A DNA stretch of 33,001 bases, taken from assembly GCA_945786985.1 (NCBI GenBank), contig CALZGC010000088.1, positions 1 through 33,001 on the forward strand. The letters are read 5' to 3'. Of this stretch, positions 30,253 to 33,001 are shown piece by piece; position 1 is the first letter of the stretch; each line of letters starts with the position of its first letter. A program made the translations under genes and the position numbers. The notes under the pieces were generated by a model. That model worked only from the letters and a program-made list of their open reading frames with translations. It ran no database searches and had not been told where the DNA came from. The stretch comes from an uncultured Nitrospirota bacterium (GTDB lineage Bacteria; CG2-30-53-67).

Positions 30253-31350
30253 ATGAAGCGCAGTGAGCTCATGAAGATGAAACGAGACGAACTGCTGAAG
30301 CTTGCTCAGCAGCAAGAGATTCGGGGGCGCAGCCGGATGAGCAAGGAGGAGTTGGTTGCGGCGCTGCTCCGGCACCGCAGAGCCGTTCCGGCTTCCGGGC
30401 CGTCCGTGCGGGCCAAGAAGAAAGCGTCCGTTCTCCGGACCGGGGTGGTGGCCCATGCCCAGGTGTTGCGGGAGAAGGCGCCCCGGACATTCCAGGAGGA
30501 GGTCGAGCAGGGCCGCTTTGAGCTGGGTATCCGGGAGCCGGTTCGACCGGAAGCCGTTGGGTTGCCCGAGGAGCCGCCCCACGAGCTGCCGTCGAATTAT
30601 GGCGAGAACCGCATTGTCTTGATGGTGCGCGATCCTTACTGGTTATACAGCTACTGGGAGATCCAGCAGGCGCAGGTCGCCAAGGCCCTGGACGAGAGGA
30701 ATCTGTCTGGGCAGGCCTACGAGACGGTGATCCGGGTTTACTCGGGTGACGAATCGACCTTCCAAGATGTCCAGGTGGAGGGCCTCAGCAACAACTGGTA
30801 TATCAATATGGGGCGCCCCGACACTGAATTCTTTGCGGACTTCGGCGTGCGCGTCCACGATGATTTTATTTCGCTGGCCCGCTCCAACAGCGTCCGAACC
30901 CCGCGCAGCGGCATGTCCGACGTGATCGATGAGGAATGGATGACGCTGGACGAAGAGGCGCAGATGATGTACGCCCTGTCGGGAGGGTTTCACATGGAAA
31001 ACCTTTGGGCAGGCTCCCTGGGGATCAAGGAGCTGATGGAGAAACGCCTGGCCGCCGAAATTTCCTCGGGCGCCGTCAGCAGTTTCTTCGGCAGCGGGCG
31101 GTTCCGGGAACAGCCCAGAGGGTTCTGGTACTATCTCGATGCGGAGCTCATCGTCTACGGTGCCACTGAACCCGACGCCAAAGTGACCCTGCAGGGCAGA
31201 CCCGTGCAGCTCCGGCCCGACGGAACTTTTTCGGCCCGATTTGCCCTGCCCGACGGAAAGCAGGAAATCCCGGTCACCTTTGTGTCGGCAGACGAAGTGG
31301 ACCATGCGGCCGTGATACCGAAGGTGACGCGCAAGACGGATATCGCTTAA
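30253..31350 (+). CDS. Rho-N/SAP-like plus DUF4912 protein
   Basis: A 365-residue protein of unknown function. Residues ~1-42 (KMKRDELLKLAQQQEI, SRMSKEELVAALLRHR) resemble the Rho N-terminal/SAP-like helical domain. A basic Lys/Arg-rich linker follows. From ~115 a DUF4912 region begins (IVLMVRDPYWLYSYWEI, with aromatic YSYWE), then NNWYINMGRPDTEFFADFGV. The C-terminal part includes VTLQGRPVQLRPDGTFSARF, an immunoglobulin-like or carbohydrate-module-like beta segment. There is no signal peptide. DUF4912 genes frequently sit next to GH57 glycan enzymes, as here, so a role in glycogen metabolism is reasonable inference. The ATG has only a weak GGAGG-type site (GGGGAGGCG) upstream. Confidence 0.82.
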   Translation: MKRSELMKMKRDELLKLAQQQEIRGRSRMSKEELVAALLRHRRAVPASGPSVRAKKKASVLRTGVVAHAQVLREKAPRTFQEEVEQGRFELGIREPVRPEAVGLPEEPPHELPSNYGENRIVLMVRDPYWLYSYWEIQQAQVAKALDERNLSGQAYETVIRVYSGDESTFQDVQVEGLSNNWYINMGRPDTEFFADFGVRVHDDFISLARSNSVRTPRSGMSDVIDEEWMTLDEEAQMMYALSGGFHMENLWAGSLGIKELMEKRLAAEISSGAVSSFFGSGRFREQPRGFWYYLDAELIVYGATEPDAKVTLQGRPVQLRPDGTFSARFALPDGKQEIPVTFVSADEVDHAAVIPKVTRKTDIA

Positions 31351-31357
31351 TCCATCC

Positions 31358-31374
31358 CTGCCGCTGCTCGGCAG
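31358..31374 (+). other. Hairpin between the DUF4912 and GH57 genes
   Basis: CTGCCG-CTGCT-CGGCAG, a perfect 6-bp stem 7 nt after the DUF4912 stop. It lacks a T-run; transcription may continue into the GH57 gene 101 nt farther on. Confidence 0.35.
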
Positions 31375-31475
31375 ATAGACTCCAGACGAAGCATTGCACA
31401 GGATCATGAGGCTGCCTTTATTGAGAGGCTCTCCGACGGATTTGTCGGGCCTGCCCGCCCACGGCTGAGGTGTCT

Positions 31476-33001
31476 ATGAACAAAGGTTATCTGGCACTGG
31501 TACTGCATGCCCATCTGCCCTATGTAAGGCATCCCGAATACGACGATTTTCTGGAGGAGGACTGGTTTTTTGAAGCCATGACGGAGACCTATATCCCCCT
31601 GCTTCAGGTCTTCGACGGACTGGTACGGGACGGGATCGACTTCCGCCTGACCATGACACTCTCACCGAGCCTGCTTTCCATGATGGCCGATCCGCTGCTG
31701 CAGGAGCGTTATCTGCGCCATCTGAACAAACTGATCGATCTGGCCGAAAAGGAAGTCGATCGGACGCGGTGGCTGCCGGAGTTCCAGCCGCTGGCTCAGA
31801 TGTACTTCTATCGTTTCCACCAGGCCCGGGAGTTCTTTGAAAACCGGCATCGACGCGACCTGGTGCAGGTCTTTAAAGCCTTTCAGGAGCGGGGTGTGCT
31901 GGAGATCCTTACCTGCAGCGCCACCCACGGTTTTCTCCCGCTGATGGGCTTGTCGGTCAAAGCGGTTCATGCCCAGGTTCACACAGCCTGTGAGCACTAC
32001 GAGAAACTCTTCGGTCGGCGCCCCCGGGGGATCTGGCTTCCGGAGTGCGGTTTCACCCCGGGGATTGATGAAGTGCTGCGGGAGGCGGGGATCCGGTATT
32101 TCTTTACCGAGGCCCACGGGTTGCTTCACGCTTCGCCGCGGCCCAAGTACGGAGTGTTTGCACCGATCATCACCCCATCCGGTGTGGCGGCCTTTGGCCG
32201 GGATCTGGAGTCCTCCAAGCAGGTTTGGAGTGCCGAGGAGGGCTACCCGGGAGATTATGACTATCGCGAATTCTATCGCGACATCGGATTCGATCTCGAG
32301 TATGACTACATCCGCCCCTTCCTGCACAGCGACGGGCATCGCATCCACACGGGGATCAAGTACCATCGGATTACCGGCCCCACGCCCCACAAGGCGCCCT
32401 ACGATCCCCATCGGGCTCAGGAAAAGGCGGCCAGTCATGCAGGCAACTTCATGTTCAACCGTGAGCGGCAGGCCGAGTTTCTCTATGACCGCATGGGCCG
32501 CATGCCGATCATCGTGGCGCCCTACGATGCAGAGCTTTTCGGTCACTGGTGGTATGAGGGGCCCGAATGGATCAACATGCTCATCCGGAAAATGGTCCAC
32601 GACCAGGATGCGGTTCGCCTCACAACGCCTTTGGAGTACCTCGGTGAAAACCCGACCCTCCAGGTCTCCATGCCTTCCATGTCCAGTTGGGGCTACAAAG
32701 GCTACTGTGAAGTCTGGCTGGAGGGCAGCAATGACTGGATCTATCGCCACCTCCACAAGGCGGCGGAGAGAATGTCGGAGCTGGCCAACCGCTACGGCGG
32801 CACCAACGGGATTCGGCGGAGGGCCCTCAACCAGGCGGCCCGAGAGCTCCTGCTGGCCCAGAGTTCCGATTGGGCCTTCATCATGAAGACCGGCACCATG
32901 GTGGAATACGCCGTCAAACGGACCAAGGACCATCTGGTCCGCTTCGACCGGCTGTACGGGCAGATCTCTGAAGACAGAATCGACGAGGGTGCCCTGTCAC
33001 A
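31476..33001 (+). CDS. GH57 1,4-alpha-glucan branching enzyme-like protein (3' end outside window)
   Basis: The first 508 residues of a glycoside hydrolase family 57 protein; no stop is reached at the right edge. The N terminus LALVLHAHLPYVRHPE is the first GH57 conserved region. The nucleophile is Glu190 in GIWLPECGF and the acid/base is Asp351 in APYDAELFGHWW, matching the two catalytic residues of branching enzymes of the TK1436 type. Later segments (SWGYKGYCEVWLEGSNDWIYRHLHKAA, LLLAQSSDWAFI) belong to the alpha-helical C-terminal domain of this subfamily. It should transfer alpha-1,4 glucan chains to alpha-1,6 branches in glycogen. GAGG lies before the ATG. Amylase or glucanotransferase activity is the alternative. 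Confidence 0.88.
   Translation, partial: MNKGYLALVLHAHLPYVRHPEYDDFLEEDWFFEAMTETYIPLLQVFDGLVRDGIDFRLTMTLSPSLLSMMADPLLQERYLRHLNKLIDLAEKEVDRTRWLPEFQPLAQMYFYRFHQAREFFENRHRRDLVQVFKAFQERGVLEILTCSATHGFLPLMGLSVKAVHAQVHTACEHYEKLFGRRPRGIWLPECGFTPGIDEVLREAGIRYFFTEAHGLLHASPRPKYGVFAPIITPSGVAAFGRDLESSKQVWSAEEGYPGDYDYREFYRDIGFDLEYDYIRPFLHSDGHRIHTGIKYHRITGPTPHKAPYDPHRAQEKAASHAGNFMFNRERQAEFLYDRMGRMPIIVAPYDAELFGHWWYEGPEWINMLIRKMVHDQDAVRLTTPLEYLGENPTLQVSMPSMSSWGYKGYCEVWLEGSNDWIYRHLHKAAERMSELANRYGGTNGIRRRALNQAARELLLAQSSDWAFIMKTGTMVEYAVKRTKDHLVRFDRLYGQISEDRIDEGALS

Overview
The window looks like chromosome of an anaerobic, sulfur-metabolising bacterium, most likely a member of Desulfobacterota. It is GC-rich and gene-dense, and it carries a nearly complete dissimilatory sulfite reductase (dsr) locus, a periplasm-facing uptake [NiFe] hydrogenase operon, an NfnAB-type transhydrogenase and rubrerythrin-like proteins. 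The assignment to a phylum is inference from gene content; there is no rRNA gene here.

Layout. 25-492: a lone cyclic-nucleotide-binding-domain protein. 781-5176 (minus strand): a membrane-bound uptake hydrogenase operon in the order small subunit, large subunit, cytochrome b, maturation protease, HypC, with a good promoter at 5318-5345. The large subunit gene contains two in-frame TGA codons, at exactly the two positions of the N-terminal CxxC nickel ligands, followed by SECIS-like hairpins. I read it as a full-length 569-residue protein with a U-x-x-U motif and not as a truncated gene. Just upstream on the same strand, a small CxxC protein (5564-5725) has its own promoter and may also read through a TGA, with a similar hairpin at a similar distance.

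5908-11394 (plus strand): a DsrN/CbiA-type amidotransferase, an OsmC protein, a VOC/glyoxalase protein, a two-CBS-domain protein, NAD kinase and a thioredoxin-reductase-like flavoprotein, separated by intergenic inverted-repeat elements. 11395-12718 has no genes: about 0.9 kb of degenerate direct repeats and a three-copy hairpin element, then an AT-rich segment with a strong sigma-70-like promoter.

12719-28989 (plus strand): the sulfur-energy locus. It runs RsbRD-N-domain protein, dsrM-K-J-O-P, dsrC, dsrE-F-H, a HEAT-repeat protein, dsrA-B-D, a DsrL-like NAD(P)H oxidoreductase, rubrerythrin-like 1, nfnA, nfnB, rubrerythrin-like 2. The locus mixes genes usually linked to sulfite reduction (dsrD) with genes usually linked to sulfur oxidation or sulfur relay (dsrEFH, dsrL). 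Together they would reduce sulfite to a DsrC trisulfide, reduce that at the membrane through DsrMKJOP, move sulfur on DsrEFH/DsrC, and exchange electrons with the NAD(P)H pool through DsrL and NfnAB. The hydrogenase could feed the quinone pool. Direction in vivo (reduction, oxidation or disproportionation) cannot be decided from sequence.

28986-33001: pdxA (minus strand), then a DUF4912 protein with its own strong promoter and a GH57 alpha-glucan enzyme that runs off the right edge.
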